A DNA stretch of 64,000 nt from Deltaproteobacteria bacterium UBA5756. Its GTDB lineage: Bacteria; Desulfobacterota; Syntrophorhabdia; Syntrophorhabdales; Syntrophorhabdaceae. Below the pieces are notes generated by a model that worked only from the letters and a program-made list of their open reading frames with translations, ran no database searches and was not told where the DNA came from. How positions within the stretch are numbered: position 1 is the stretch's first letter; every line of letters begins with the position of its first letter. Positions 8,656-16,848 of the stretch are shown piece by piece. Made by a program: the position numbers and the translations under genes. Location: assembly GCA_002418985.1 (NCBI GenBank), contig DIFE01000081.1:11715-75714 (forward strand), read 5' to 3'.

Positions 8656-9390
8656 ATGACTTCGACCTGTTCACTATACAGACTGGTGCGTTCAATCAGG
8701 CAATCTCCTATCCGGGTTCTTTTCATCGTTCCCATCTGTCTTTTCCTTGTACAGTGTTCGATAGTCAAGGCGCCCTATACAGTCGTCAAAACAACCATTA
8801 AAGGCAGCTACTATGTAGTAAAAGGCACGTACGAACTCACAGCGGGTACGACAAAAATAGTCTACAAGGTTGGAAAATATACCTTTAAGGTCGTAAAGGC
8901 CCCAATGGACTGGGCGTTTACCAATGAAGATATTGAAACGATCGACGACCTGCCGCCGAAAGAGGCCATCCGCAAAGGCCGGGTGAAAACCGCACCCTAC
9001 ACGGTGAAGGGAAAGAGATATTATCCCATGTCCGTCGAGAAGGCAAAGTCTTACCAGGAAACGGGCACGGCTTCATGGTATGGCGACGAGACCCTGCGTT
9101 ACAATAAAGGACGCATGACCGCAAACGGAGAGGTCTTCGATCCGAAACAAATGACCGCGGCCCACAAATACCTTCCCCTTCCGACCCACGTGAAGGTCAC
9201 AAATCTGGAAAACAACCGTTCCATTATCGTAAGGGTAAACGACAGGGGTCCGTTCCCCAGTGACTATAACGCCTCATCAGGTGAACGGATCATTGACGTC
9301 TCCGCCGGTGCCGCCAAAAAACTGGGATTCTATAATAAGGGGCTGGCAAGGGTAAAGGTCGAGACGATAGAACTCAAGCAGGAAGGCTGA
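8656..9390 (+). CDS. rlpA: RlpA-like septal/peptidoglycan lipoprotein
   Basis: A protein of 244 residues if started at ATG 8656; the longer frame from 8470 has no signal-like beginning and is rejected. The N-terminus is a lipoprotein signal ending in FLVQC, so the mature protein would be anchored by that Cys. The C-terminal double-psi beta-barrel domain is typical of RlpA: GTASWYGDE, MTANGEVFDP, MTAAHKYLPLPT, VRVNDRGPF and IDVSAGAAKKLG. RlpA proteins bind or cleave denuded peptidoglycan strands at division sites; the conserved Asp of NDRGPF is present. No SPOR domain is visible. The middle region (KAPYTVVKTTIKG and similar) has short repeated YxVVK-type units of unknown role. Confidence 0.85.
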   Translation: MTSTCSLYRLVRSIRQSPIRVLFIVPICLFLVQCSIVKAPYTVVKTTIKGSYYVVKGTYELTAGTTKIVYKVGKYTFKVVKAPMDWAFTNEDIETIDDLPPKEAIRKGRVKTAPYTVKGKRYYPMSVEKAKSYQETGTASWYGDETLRYNKGRMTANGEVFDPKQMTAAHKYLPLPTHVKVTNLENNRSIIVRVNDRGPFPSDYNASSGERIIDVSAGAAKKLGFYNKGLARVKVETIELKQEG

Positions 9391-9401
9391 TTTTCCCCGC
9401 A

Positions 9402-9836
9402 TCACCGGGCGACATCGGGATCGATCGGTTTGTCCGTCCTGTAGGATACGCTCTTCATGGTCGCGATCAGAGTGCGCGCCACGCCATCTTCCATATATAC
9501 ATTGAACAGAAACGCGCCCGTGCGCCTTGTCGTCGATATAGTCTGTCCCTCTACCACAAGTACGGTGTCCGGACGGGGGCTTGCATGGTAGATGATGGAA
9601 CATTCGAGGGCAACGCAGATGGTGTTCCTGTTATTCCCGAGAACGGAAAACGCGGTATCCGCAAGGGAGTAGATGACCGCGCCATGGGGCCGGTCATAGA
9701 AGTTCAGCATGTTCCTTCTGAGGCCGAGGTGCATCCGGATGGTATCGTCCGTCAGTTCGTCGAGAACAATCCCGAGGGACCTGGCGTATTCATCTCTGCC
9801 AAACTGCTTCCTTGCAATTTCCAGGTGTTCCTTCAT
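9402..9836 (-). CDS. PaaI-like hotdog-fold thioesterase
   Basis: A 144-residue single-domain hotdog protein. The family signature appears as N-x(6)-HGAVIYSLADTAFSV, and the C-terminal strand order fits the PaaI/4HBT2 group: VALECSIIYHASPRPDTVLVVEG, then RTGAFLFNVYMEDG and TLIATMKSVSY. Members hydrolyse acyl- or aryl-CoA thioesters in the cytoplasm; the substrate cannot be told from sequence. It lies 16 bases downstream of the pseudouridine synthase gene on the same strand and is probably co-transcribed with it. Its 3' end is convergent with rlpA, 11 bases apart. Confidence 0.8.
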   Translation of the reverse strand: MKEHLEIARKQFGRDEYARSLGIVLDELTDDTIRMHLGLRRNMLNFYDRPHGAVIYSLADTAFSVLGNNRNTICVALECSIIYHASPRPDTVLVVEGQTISTTRRTGAFLFNVYMEDGVARTLIATMKSVSYRTDKPIDPDVAR

Positions 9837-9852
9837 GGGCAGCCCTCACGTG

Positions 9853-10749
9853 CTATGACAGCGTTCTTCTACTCTCAAAACATCGGTCCCGTCCTGTCAG
9901 AGGGTCCGGGAAAGAGATGGACCGTGCCAACAGTTTCAGGGGGAAGGAAAAGTCATCGTAGGCTGCTGGTTGCACGTTGGGGTAGATCCTGTCATTGATG
10001 ATCGGGATTCCCAGGGCAGCCAGATGCACCCGCAACTGGTGTTTCCTTCCGGTACGGGGGATCAGCCGGTAGAGGGTAATCTCGCCCGTTTCCCGAAGAA
10101 CATCTATCCAGGTCTCGGAATTCGGTATACCCTCGACTTCCCGCATCCGGAAAAAAGGCTTCCCTTCCGCCATACAACTGCGATAGGAAACAGGAAAGCT
10201 GCGCCCCGGAAGGGTGGGGGCCAGCGCTTCGTAGACCTTCTCCACCTTTCGCTTCTGGAAGAGCGATGCATAGTCACCCCGCGTTCCGGGGTTAACGGAA
10301 AATATGACGAGGCCCGCGGTCTCCCTGTCGATACGATGGAGGGGCACAAGATCTTCCAGCACAAGCTTCTTCTTCAAACGGACGAGAAGCGTCTCATGAA
10401 GAAATACGCCGGAAGGCACGACAGGCAAAAAATGGGGCTTATCCGCCACCAGGATGTGATCGTCCCGGTAAAGGATGTCTTCCTCGAAAGGGATCGGCGT
10501 TTCCTCCCGCGGTTCGCGGTAGTAAAAGACAAACCCTCCCCGGCGACAGGGAGTGTCGGGCCCTATGGGCACTCCTTTTTCATCTACCACCTGCCCCTTG
10601 TTCATGCGCGAGATCCAACTGGCTGATGTCACCTTCGGAAATCGTTCCTTCAGATATTCAAGAATGTTCTGCCCCGAACTGCAGGAGATTCTGAGACAGC
10701 TCGGTCCCACGCCTTCGATTGTAGGAAGAGGTATATTCATCGGTTTCAT
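9853..10749 (-). CDS. RluA-family pseudouridine synthase
   Basis: A 298-residue protein with the RluA catalytic motif HRIDRETAGLVIF, where the Asp attacks the target uridine. It is followed by the downstream family motif GRKHQLRVHLAALGIPIINDRIY. The N-terminal 80 residues resemble the short S4-like region of RluA proteins, including ISRMNKGQVVDEKG. It converts a uridine in rRNA or tRNA to pseudouridine; which one cannot be decided. It begins at ATG 10749 and is followed by a thioesterase gene in the same direction. Confidence 0.85.
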   Translation of the reverse strand: MKPMNIPLPTIEGVGPSCLRISCSSGQNILEYLKERFPKVTSASWISRMNKGQVVDEKGVPIGPDTPCRRGGFVFYYREPREETPIPFEEDILYRDDHILVADKPHFLPVVPSGVFLHETLLVRLKKKLVLEDLVPLHRIDRETAGLVIFSVNPGTRGDYASLFQKRKVEKVYEALAPTLPGRSFPVSYRSCMAEGKPFFRMREVEGIPNSETWIDVLRETGEITLYRLIPRTGRKHQLRVHLAALGIPIINDRIYPNVQPAAYDDFSFPLKLLARSISFPDPLTGRDRCFESRRTLS

Positions 10750-10813
10750 GATTTTACCACAAATAAACGCACATCGTCTCTACACCTGTCACGGCATTCC
10801 GCAAAAAAACTGC

Positions 10814-10842
10814 TTGTATATCTTCCCGTTTGAATAGATAAT
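10814..10842 (+). promoter_or_regulatory. Promoter for the exported protein gene at 10879
   Basis: TTGTAT (10814-10819) and GATAAT (10837-10842) are separated by 17 bases. A strong ribosome site GAGGAGGT follows at about 10861-10868, ahead of ATG 10879. Confidence 0.45.
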
Positions 10843-10878
10843 GAGCTACAGTCAAAAAGTTGAGGAGGTACGACCGCA

Positions 10879-11367
10879 ATGAGCCATATCTCGAGATTCC
10901 TCGTTATATTTCTGGCAGTCTTCCTGTTCCTTTCGGGCGCGGCAAGCGCACAGTGGGTCTACCTGGGAAGAAAGGCCATAGGAAAAGTAAAGCAATTCAC
11001 CAGCGAACCGGCAGGCAGCCAGGAGTCGCAGCCCGCCGATCAATCACAGAAAACCCCTCAGCCCGGATACGATGTCGCCACAGTCCTCCTCAAGGCCCCC
11101 GCCGACAGAGTCTACAAGACCGCCATCAACGTATTGCAGGCAAACAAGGATATCAGGATAAGCAAGAAAGATGACAAAGCACTCAGCATAGAGTTCGTCG
11201 ACGGCAGCCTCGCGGTGGGGATGCAGATAAGCCCCGTCTCGGAGAAGGTCAGTCAGCTTCTCGCGGTTTCCACAACATCGGGAAAACAGGGCACTTCAAT
11301 TGTGCTCAACGGGATCATGCGGGTATGCAAAGAGATGGGCGTACAATGCCAGTCCGCCGATAAGTAG
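10879..11367 (+). CDS. Exported protein of unknown function
   Basis: A 162-residue protein with a clear Sec signal peptide: a basic start, a hydrophobic FLVIFLAVFLFL core, and a cleavage site after AASA. After a glutamine/proline-rich linker (about residues 45-65) there is a compact domain of about 90 residues: ATVLLKAPADRVYKTAINVL, then SIEFVDGSLAVGMQISP and SKQ-type strands. This alpha/beta pattern resembles small periplasmic domains of the DUF3568 kind, but no family is identified. It contains two cysteines near the C-terminus that could form a disulphide. Monocistronic, with its own promoter and strong ribosome site. Confidence 0.65.
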   Translation: MSHISRFLVIFLAVFLFLSGAASAQWVYLGRKAIGKVKQFTSEPAGSQESQPADQSQKTPQPGYDVATVLLKAPADRVYKTAINVLQANKDIRISKKDDKALSIEFVDGSLAVGMQISPVSEKVSQLLAVSTTSGKQGTSIVLNGIMRVCKEMGVQCQSADK

Positions 11368-11454
11368 CCGATCGGTCAATAATCTGTCGTCCGGGCCATG
11401 ATCGGGTGCGCCCGGGCATCGCACTTCGATCTGTTACTACCCCATGCATCCTCT

Positions 11455-11500
11455 GTCATTCCGGTCAGGGCCGGAACGACACCTGGAAAAACCGGAATGA
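11455..11500. repeat. REP-like extragenic palindrome
   Basis: GTCATTCCGG at 11455-11464 and its complement ACCGGAATGA at 11491-11500 flank an inner CCGG-tcaggg-CCGG and a CCTGG box. The outer arms match perfectly over 10 bases (11456-11465 with 11491-11500). The layout matches the common bacterial GTCATTCCGG...CCGGAAT...CCTGG repeat family, and a related unit lies at 36608-36634. Confidence 0.6.
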
Positions 11501-11557
11501 AATTTCCCGTTGATTAGATGTTCAATTTTAACATATTCTAACTGAAAGGAGAATATA

Positions 11558-11932
11558 GTGAGGCTACAAGAAGTCAGAGAGATACTCGACGCGGATATTA
11601 TTGTTGGTAAAGACCAGATGGACATGGAGGTAACGGCTGCTTTTGGCGCTGATTTGATGAGTGACGTTTTGGCTTTCGCCAAACCGGGAAGTCTTTTGCT
11701 CACCGGGCTTACAAATCCCCAGATTATTCGTACATCCGATGTTCTTGACATTGCGGCCATCATACTGGTGCGCGGAAAACAGCCTTTGCCGGAAACGGTA
11801 CAGCTTGCGGAGGAACTGCGAATCCCGCTTCTCACCACACAATACATCCTCTTTGAAGCAGTCGGCAGACTGTACAGCAAAGGTATCGTTGGCTGCATAG
11901 AAAAGGTCGGCAAGACACGTGACTTCTCATGA
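11558..11932 (+). CDS. DRTGG-domain protein
   Basis: A 124-residue protein beginning with GTG 11558 after the ribosome site AAAGGAG. Its pattern, from MRLQEVREILDADIIVG through FGADLMSDVLAFAKPGSLLLTGL to IAAIILVRGKQP and IPLLTTQYILFEAVGRLY, is that of the DRTGG domain, a nucleotide-binding-like fold first seen in HPr kinase and phosphotransacetylase relatives. Stand-alone copies in anaerobes often sit beside an anti-sigma-type ATPase and [FeFe]-hydrogenase or NuoE/F-like genes. Here only the ATPase partner follows, overlapping by 14 bases. It is probably regulatory; the ligand is unknown. Confidence 0.75.
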   Translation: MRLQEVREILDADIIVGKDQMDMEVTAAFGADLMSDVLAFAKPGSLLLTGLTNPQIIRTSDVLDIAAIILVRGKQPLPETVQLAEELRIPLLTTQYILFEAVGRLYSKGIVGCIEKVGKTRDFS

Positions 11933-12365
11933 GACTTATGAGAGGTCCTTTCCCGTGGAAGCGGGATTCGAGAACGCCGGGCGTGTCGCCGGTCAGGTAA
12001 AGGCACTGCTGACAGATATGAGTCTCCCCAGGCAGGTGATCCGGAGAGCCTCCGTGGTCACCTATGAGGCGGAAATGAACATCTGTTCCTATGCAAACCG
12101 CGGCGCGATAGCGCTCCGGGTAACACCCAAATTCATAACCATCGAAGCGATCGACGAAGGAGAAGGCATAAGCGATATCGGATTGGCCATGAAAGAAGGC
12201 TACTCAACGGCTACCGACAAAATCCGAAGCATGGGTTTTGGGGCCGGCATGGGACTATCCAATATGAGAAAATTTTCGGACACCTTTCGGATTATTTCAG
12301 AGGTCGGCAAGGGCACCCATTTGAAAATGCTCATACGCATCAGAGAGAGCAACGAGAGTCAATGA
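11919..12365 (+). CDS. Anti-sigma-factor-type (RsbW/SpoIIAB-like) ATP-binding protein
   Basis: A 148-residue GHKL ATPase domain. The N box is YEAEMNICSYAN, the G1 box DEGEGISDI, and the G2 box GFGAGMGLSNMRKF. There is no dimerisation/phosphoacceptor histidine domain, so it resembles a serine kinase or anti-sigma factor of the RsbW/SpoIIAB class rather than a sensor kinase. The start is taken as GTG 11919, which keeps the first beta strand (YERSFPVEA); GTG 11955 is possible but would cut it. It overlaps the DRTGG gene and forms a two-gene operon with it. Its partner protein is not in the window. Confidence 0.78.
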   Translation: MTSHETYERSFPVEAGFENAGRVAGQVKALLTDMSLPRQVIRRASVVTYEAEMNICSYANRGAIALRVTPKFITIEAIDEGEGISDIGLAMKEGYSTATDKIRSMGFGAGMGLSNMRKFSDTFRIISEVGKGTHLKMLIRIRESNESQ

Positions 12366-12503
12366 CGCCCGTATATCTGATGGACCCTTCGGATTGCACA
12401 GTGCACCTTCGAAGCCCCATGTATTACCCCCACCGCCAACCGTAGCGAGGCTATCGACCATGCCGAGGCAGAACCGTAGGTCCGAGTCGGACCAGTCTGG
12501 AGC

Positions 12504-12532
12504 TTGGCCTTTCCTCAACCGTGTTGTATAAT
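12504..12532 (+). promoter_or_regulatory. Promoter for the 12552-13311 gene pair
   Basis: TTGGCC (12504-12509) and a perfect TATAAT (12527-12532) are 17 bases apart. Transcription should start near 12539, leaving a leader of only about 12 bases before ATG 12552 and no clear ribosome site. Confidence 0.55.
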
Positions 12533-12551
12533 CAAATGAGAGCAACGCCTT

Positions 12552-12995
12552 ATGAATCTTAACAGAAAACAAATCGGAAAATTGCTTGAATTATCGGAGA
12601 ACTACGTTGTCATCGATAAGGCGGCGTATGATCCGCAGTACCCAAACGATCTCAGGGTTTTAAAATTGCTGGCGAAAGATGACATTGATTTTATAAGCCA
12701 TATATCGGGCTATCACATATATCCGGATTATGCCATTGCAAAGATTGTGAATCAGGGAATACGACTTCTGGTCTGTCTTCTCTACCCCGATCTTAAGGAT
12801 ATCCCTGTCGGCATGATCGAACACATTAAATTGAGGGGACAACTCTATCCAAACGACGAGATGAATATATTGATTAAAAAGTGGCAGGATAGGAGCAGGA
12901 TAGCAAAGTTCGAAATTGGAATTGAGAACCAGAGAGGTTTTCTGGTATACGAATCGACAGTCTATGGAACTCCTATTGAAAGAAAACCGGGTTGA
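12552..12995 (+). CDS. Hypothetical cytoplasmic protein
   Basis: A 147-residue protein not assigned to a family. It is soluble, rich in Ile/Leu and in Lys/Asp, with no signal or membrane segment. The N-terminal two thirds looks alpha-helical (NRKQIGKLLELSEN, DLRVLKLLAKDDIDFI, DYAIAKIVNQGIRLLVCLL). The 3' end overlaps the start of the YkgJ-like gene by 32 bases, so the two are probably co-transcribed. Its codon use is more A/T-rich than the surrounding genes. Confidence 0.55.
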   Translation: MNLNRKQIGKLLELSENYVVIDKAAYDPQYPNDLRVLKLLAKDDIDFISHISGYHIYPDYAIAKIVNQGIRLLVCLLYPDLKDIPVGMIEHIKLRGQLYPNDEMNILIKKWQDRSRIAKFEIGIENQRGFLVYESTVYGTPIERKPG

Positions 12996-13311
12996 CCCGG
13001 CATCGGTTGTCTGTCTCAGATGCGGTGCCTGTTGTCACGTAGACATGATCGCCTATGTTTCTCCTGAAGATATTCGGAGATGGGAAAAAGAGGGACGTCA
13101 TGATATTATTGCCCGGCTGCGTGACAACGTGGTCATCTGGGCGGGCGACCGGATAATCAACAGGTCCGGGGGAAAAGTGACGAGCTGTTATTATCTGGAT
13201 TGGGATGGTTCGTCTTTTTTCTGCCAGATTTATGAAACGCGCCCGATGGTGTGCCGCAATTATATTCCCGGGTCGTCCGAACTGTGTCCCCAGTATAATC
13301 GAAAAGAGTAG
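12964..13311 (+). CDS. YkgJ/UPF0153 cysteine-cluster protein
   Basis: A 115-residue protein with the cysteine cluster typical of the YkgJ family: CLRCGACC near the start, then CYYLDW, CQIYETRPMVCRNY and a last Cys in SSELC. The pattern suggests a bound metal, probably zinc or an Fe-S cluster. Function in the family is not established. ATG 12964 is preferred over TTG 12916, because family members begin shortly before the first cluster. It overlaps the preceding gene by 32 bases. Confidence 0.8.
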   Translation: MELLLKENRVDPASVVCLRCGACCHVDMIAYVSPEDIRRWEKEGRHDIIARLRDNVVIWAGDRIINRSGGKVTSCYYLDWDGSSFFCQIYETRPMVCRNYIPGSSELCPQYNRKE

Positions 13312-13562
13312 TTCTCCAAAGACAGGCAGACGCAACGATGGGCGGACAGCGCAAGGCTGCTGGCCGGGGGGCGTTCCCCTCGCCTTTAACTACACGACTG
13401 CGTTTCCGCCCACTTCCAGCGGTATAATTTCATGAGGTTATGGGTCAGGCAGATAATCTGCCATTCAGAGGCGACCTTTTCCAGACCCCGCAGCCGGAAA
13501 TGCTTCTATCGTTAAAGAAGGCTGGGAAGAGCCGGCGCATTCTGGACCCCGGGGTAGGCGTC

Positions 13563-13591
13563 ATAAAAGAAGTCATTCCGCGGGATGACTT
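13563..13591 (-). terminator. Intrinsic terminator overlapping the stop of the OYE gene
   Basis: A 22-base near-perfect inverted repeat (13570-13591; AAGTCATTCC then GC then GGGATGACTT) contains the stop codon at 13573-13575. Read on the minus strand it is followed by CTTTTAT (13569-13563), the layout of a rho-independent terminator. Confidence 0.55.
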
Positions 13592-14706
13592 TTCGCGGCC
13601 CGTTGCTTTTCGCGGTCCTCCACAACGCAGAAGACCCCTTTCCCCTTGAAGCCCGGCGTGAAACAACCGCTGTCCGAAACACACCGCGCCGGTCGCCGGT
13701 CGCCTGATTTCCAGCGGTTCACGAGGTCGGGTTCTCTGATGAGGGGTCTCGAGAGCGAGATATAGTCTGCCGTCCCTGAATCAACCAACTTCTCTGCCGT
13801 CTCTATGGTACGTATCCCGCCCACCAGCATAAGAGGAATTGAGATCTCCGATTTGTATGTTCTGGCCGCGGCCTCGTAGTAAGCCTCGGGATTCCCGGGA
13901 CCAGGTTTCCCCGTGCGGGAGGGGGTATTTTTTCCGGAGAGAAAAGTCCCTCCGCTCATCTCAATCCCGTCGACGCCAGCCCCTTCGAGAAACGCCGCGG
14001 TGCGGACCATATCCGCAACTGTAAGGCCTCCGGGAAGAAAGTCCTCGGAATTGATTTTCACGAGTATGGGGAACTCAGGCCCTGTTGCCTCCCGGACCCT
14101 TTTCACTACCTCAGCCAGGAGCCGCGCCCGGTTTTCTATGCCGCCCCCGTAGTCATCTTTTCTCTTGTTGAAAAAAGGGGAAAGGTACTGGCTCAGCAGA
14201 TACCCGTGGGCTGCGTGGATCTGAACCGCATCAAACCCGGCGGTCCGGGCCCTCGCTGCCGCCCGGGCAAAGGCCTCGGTGACCTCCCTGATGTCTTTTA
14301 CGGTCATCTCCCTTCCCGCGGTTCCCGATTCCGCATCCATAATGGATGGCCCCATGGGTTCGAGACCGCTTATGTGGAAGGCTGCGCGAGATCCCGCATG
14401 GGCAAGCTGCAGGGCCACCCTGCCTCCTGCGCCGTGAATGGCGTCCGCCATCGTCTTAAGCCCGGGAACCAGTACATCCGAGTAGGCCCCAAGCTGCCAG
14501 TTGCCGGCCTGCCCCTCCTTGCTCACGTACGCATGGCCGCTGATAATGAGTCCGACGCCGCCACGGGCGAGCTGTATCTGAACGTCAATGAGCCTCGGCG
14601 TAACCGAGCCGTCATCAGCCGCCATACCTTCCCATGTGGCCGAACGGACAAAGCGGTTCGCCAGGACCATATTCTTGATGGATGTCGATTCAAAAAGTCT
14701 GGACAT
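13573..14706 (-). CDS. NADH:flavin oxidoreductase, old yellow enzyme family
   Basis: A 377-residue single-domain FMN TIM barrel. Typical features are the start LFESTSIKNMVLANRFVRSAT, the loop motif VQIHAAHGYLLSQYLSPFFNKRKDDYGG with the substrate-binding His pair, LVKINSEDF, and the phosphate-binding end MLVGGIRT...ADYISLSRPLIREPDL. It lacks the C-terminal 4Fe-4S/FAD/NAD half of BaiH- or dienoyl-CoA-reductase-type enzymes. Such enzymes reduce activated C=C bonds with NAD(P)H; the substrate is unknown. It ends with a CVSDSGCF segment having two Cys. It has an extended -10 promoter upstream and a hairpin terminator at its stop. Confidence 0.88.
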   Translation of the reverse strand: MSRLFESTSIKNMVLANRFVRSATWEGMAADDGSVTPRLIDVQIQLARGGVGLIISGHAYVSKEGQAGNWQLGAYSDVLVPGLKTMADAIHGAGGRVALQLAHAGSRAAFHISGLEPMGPSIMDAESGTAGREMTVKDIREVTEAFARAAARARTAGFDAVQIHAAHGYLLSQYLSPFFNKRKDDYGGGIENRARLLAEVVKRVREATGPEFPILVKINSEDFLPGGLTVADMVRTAAFLEGAGVDGIEMSGGTFLSGKNTPSRTGKPGPGNPEAYYEAAARTYKSEISIPLMLVGGIRTIETAEKLVDSGTADYISLSRPLIREPDLVNRWKSGDRRPARCVSDSGCFTPGFKGKGVFCVVEDREKQRAAKSHPAE

Positions 14707-14763
14707 GTGGGTTCTCCTTGCTTAAAAACCATGCGCACCTTTGAAATAGGGCTGTAGATTCCC

Positions 14764-14772
14764 ATTATACCA
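14764..14772 (-). promoter_or_regulatory. Extended -10 promoter of the OYE gene
   Basis: On the minus strand the sequence TGTGGTATAAT includes a perfect -10 TATAAT (14769-14764) with the extended TG one base upstream. No good -35 is present, as is common for extended -10 promoters. The same 11-base string occurs before the tungstate operon at 45127-45137. Confidence 0.45.
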
Positions 14773-14881
14773 CAATTTCCTGAACATATTGGCTAATGAG
14801 GGGTCCGATGTTGAGCGGCATCGATAGGGTGACACATGCAGCCATGGTAGTAAAAACTATGGTGCAGCCGGAAGGTCCCTG

Positions 14882-15628
14882 CTAATCCAGTATTTCCATC
14901 ATTTCCTCAACAGCCCTCGATAACCCGACAGAATCGGATCGTGAGATTATTGCATGTCCGATGTTGAGTTCCAGGAGCTCTTTGGCATGTAAAAGAGGCA
15001 CAACGTTTTTGTAATTGAGGCCATACCCGGCGTTGGTCTTAATTCTGATCCTTGCGGCATGTTCCGAAGCCTTGTAGATCAGCTCGATTTGTCTGTCAAT
15101 CTCGGGCTTGTCCACCGCGTCAGCATATGCGCCCGTGTGGATCTCTATAAAATCGGCACCGCATTCTTTCGAAAGTTCAACGGTCTCTATGTCAGGTTCG
15201 ATGAAGACGGACACGGATATGCCGTGATCATGAAGCGACTCGATGGCATTTCTGATCGCAAGCATGTTCTTCCTGACATCAAGACCGCCTTTCGCCGTCA
15301 TCTCTTCCTTCTTTTCAGGAACGATCGTGACCCGATCCGGTCTTGCTTTTTTTGCGATATCAACCATCTCCCGTGAGAGGGCCGTCTCAATATAGATCTT
15401 CCCGTTGATCGGAATCGCTTTCCTTATCCCGATAATATCCCTGTCCTGTATATGACGCCTGTCTTCACGCAAACGAACCGCAATGCTGTTGCAGCCTGTT
15501 TTTGCACATATTGTTGCGGCCTCGACAGGGTCGGGCTCGCTTCCTCCCCGGCCCGCCCGCAATGCCGCAACGTGGCTGACATTCACGCACAACAGTGTGC
15601 GCGGCACCTGAACTCCTCCGAATGCCAT
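14882..15628 (-). CDS. pdxJ: Pyridoxine 5'-phosphate synthase PdxJ
   Basis: A 248-residue TIM-barrel enzyme that joins 3-amino-2-oxopropyl phosphate and deoxyxylulose 5-phosphate to make pyridoxine 5'-phosphate. Family motifs are conserved: LLCVNVSHVAALRAGRG (usually VNIDHVATLR), EPDPVEAA, VRLREDRRHIQDRDI, VTIVPEKKEE, FIEPD, EIHTGAYAD, and the end NIGHAIISRSDSVGL. The first motif has Ser where most members have Asp (NxDH to NVSH), a notable substitution near the phosphate/active-site loop. A clear ribosome site (GGAGG) precedes ATG 15628. Monocistronic. Confidence 0.88.
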   Translation of the reverse strand: MAFGGVQVPRTLLCVNVSHVAALRAGRGGSEPDPVEAATICAKTGCNSIAVRLREDRRHIQDRDIIGIRKAIPINGKIYIETALSREMVDIAKKARPDRVTIVPEKKEEMTAKGGLDVRKNMLAIRNAIESLHDHGISVSVFIEPDIETVELSKECGADFIEIHTGAYADAVDKPEIDRQIELIYKASEHAARIRIKTNAGYGLNYKNVVPLLHAKELLELNIGHAIISRSDSVGLSRAVEEMMEILD

Positions 15629-15994
15629 AGAAAAACCTCCCGTTCCTCACATTTTTGATCGATATTGCGTCCGGTAATACCGATAATACCCGCACCGGGT
15701 GTCATGAATTACCGCATCGATAGACGATATTTTCGACATGGTTCCCGTTTTCCTCATCCGAAAAAATCGTACGAATCAAGATATCTCATATCTACGAAAA
15801 TTTCAAACCTTCCGCGCATGTGACAGCTCCTCATCACCATCTCAATGATACGACCCTGGATGTAAACCTATGGATTCTTCCAAAGAGAGCTGATGAGTGG
15901 AAAATCCGAGCTCGTAGTCCTCAAAGCATCGTAGACTTCAAACGGCAATCTATGCCGCCAAGCCAAAGCGAGGCAGGCATTAAGAAAGATGTTC

Positions 15995-16023
15995 TTGACA
16001 GATGTTAACTTGTGCGTTAACAT
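15995..16023 (+). promoter_or_regulatory. Promoter with internal operator of the HigBA-like pair
   Basis: TTGACA (15995-16000) and TAACAT (16018-16023) are exactly 17 bases apart. Between them is a perfect inverted repeat TGTTAAC-TTGTGC-GTTAACA (16003-16022), the usual position for autoregulation by a toxin-antitoxin repressor. The toxin GTG at 16029 would be at the transcription start. The rest of the 15629-16028 gap holds no supportable gene. Confidence 0.6.
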
Positions 16024-16028
16024 GCCGT

Positions 16029-16379
16029 GTGCGGCGATCCGTTACGTTTTATGCGACTGTCGATGGCAAATGTCCGGTAAGAGATTTCCTTGACTCATTA
16101 TCCGAAAAGGCCGCACAGAAAGCAACATGGGTATTAAACCTGTTGGAGGATCTTGAGGTTGTTCCTTCATCGTATTTCAAAAAGCTCACTGGAACAGAGG
16201 GCATCTGGGAATGCAGAATCCCGTTCGGTTCGAACGCGTACCGCATATTCTGTTTCTTTGCCGGCAGTTCAGTGGTTGTTCTTACACATGGATTGGTTAA
16301 GAAGAGCCAGAAAATGCCCAAACGAGAGATTCAGAGGGCAGAAGAGTATAGGAAAGATTATCTAAATAGGAGCGCATGA
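16029..16379 (+). CDS. HigB-like (phage Gp49-type, RelE superfamily) toxin
   Basis: A protein of 116 residues from GTG 16029. The pattern matches the Gp49/HigB-type RelE superfamily: [20 protein letters not shown], then [26 protein letters not shown], then [20 protein letters not shown]. Such toxins cut mRNA, usually at the ribosome. Gene order toxin-first with the antitoxin after it is typical of higBA. A longer frame to 16002 would run into the promoter and is rejected. The promoter places transcription start at about the GTG, so the message may be leaderless. Confidence 0.78.
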   Translation: MRRSVTFYATVDGKCPVRDFLDSLSEKAAQKATWVLNLLEDLEVVPSSYFKKLTGTEGIWECRIPFGSNAYRIFCFFAGSSVVVLTHGLVKKSQKMPKREIQRAEEYRKDYLNRSA

Positions 16380-16381
16380 CC

Positions 16382-16657
16382 ATGAGCGATCTGAAAAAAT
16401 ATATCCACGAGAGAAAAAAAAGAGACACGAAGTTCGCGCAGGGTTACGAAGCAGGATACGAACAGTTCAAGATAGGCGTGATGCTCCGCCAGGCGAGGGA
16501 GTCTGCGGGCCTGACCCAGGAAGAGCTGGCCGGAAGGCTCAAAACCAAGAAAACTGCCATTTCCAGGATCGAGAATCACGCGGAAGACATCAAGCTGTCG
16601 ACCCTTGAAAGGGTTGCGGCAGCGCTCGGAAAACGGCTACAGGTGAGCATCTCCTGA
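16382..16657 (+). CDS. HigA-like XRE antitoxin
   Basis: A 91-residue protein with an XRE-type helix-turn-helix in its second half ([40 protein letters not shown]). It would neutralise the upstream toxin and repress the shared promoter at its palindrome. ATG 16382 is chosen because AGGAG at 16368-16372 is 9 bases away; ATG 16376 overlaps the toxin stop (ATGA) but is only 3 bases from that site. About 190 bases without a gene follow. Confidence 0.82.
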   Translation: MSDLKKYIHERKKRDTKFAQGYEAGYEQFKIGVMLRQARESAGLTQEELAGRLKTKKTAISRIENHAEDIKLSTLERVAAALGKRLQVSIS

Positions 16658-16848
16658 CCCAGGTTCCCGCTGCTTCCCCATGAATAACTTCCCGGAAGAA
16701 ATAGATCGTCAACCTTTTCCAGCCATCCCGTATCCTTGAGGAGGGCATCGTATTGCACTGACACTTCCTTTTCGCAACAAGTGCTGACAGACATGATGTT
16801 TCCTGGACTGAAGGTCGGCAGAGCAGCTGCGGTCAGTTGTGTCATTTA

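Noticed and set aside
13440..13649. Small plus-strand frame after a TATAAT and GAGG, with palindrome GGCAGATAATCTGCC at 13448-13462
   Set aside because: The frame overlaps the 3' end of the OYE gene and its terminator, and the protein has no recognisable order. The palindrome may be real but no target gene is clear.
15820..16008. 62-codon plus-strand frame upstream of the HigB-like gene
   Set aside because: It crosses the promoter and operator of the toxin-antitoxin pair, has no ribosome site and resembles no protein.
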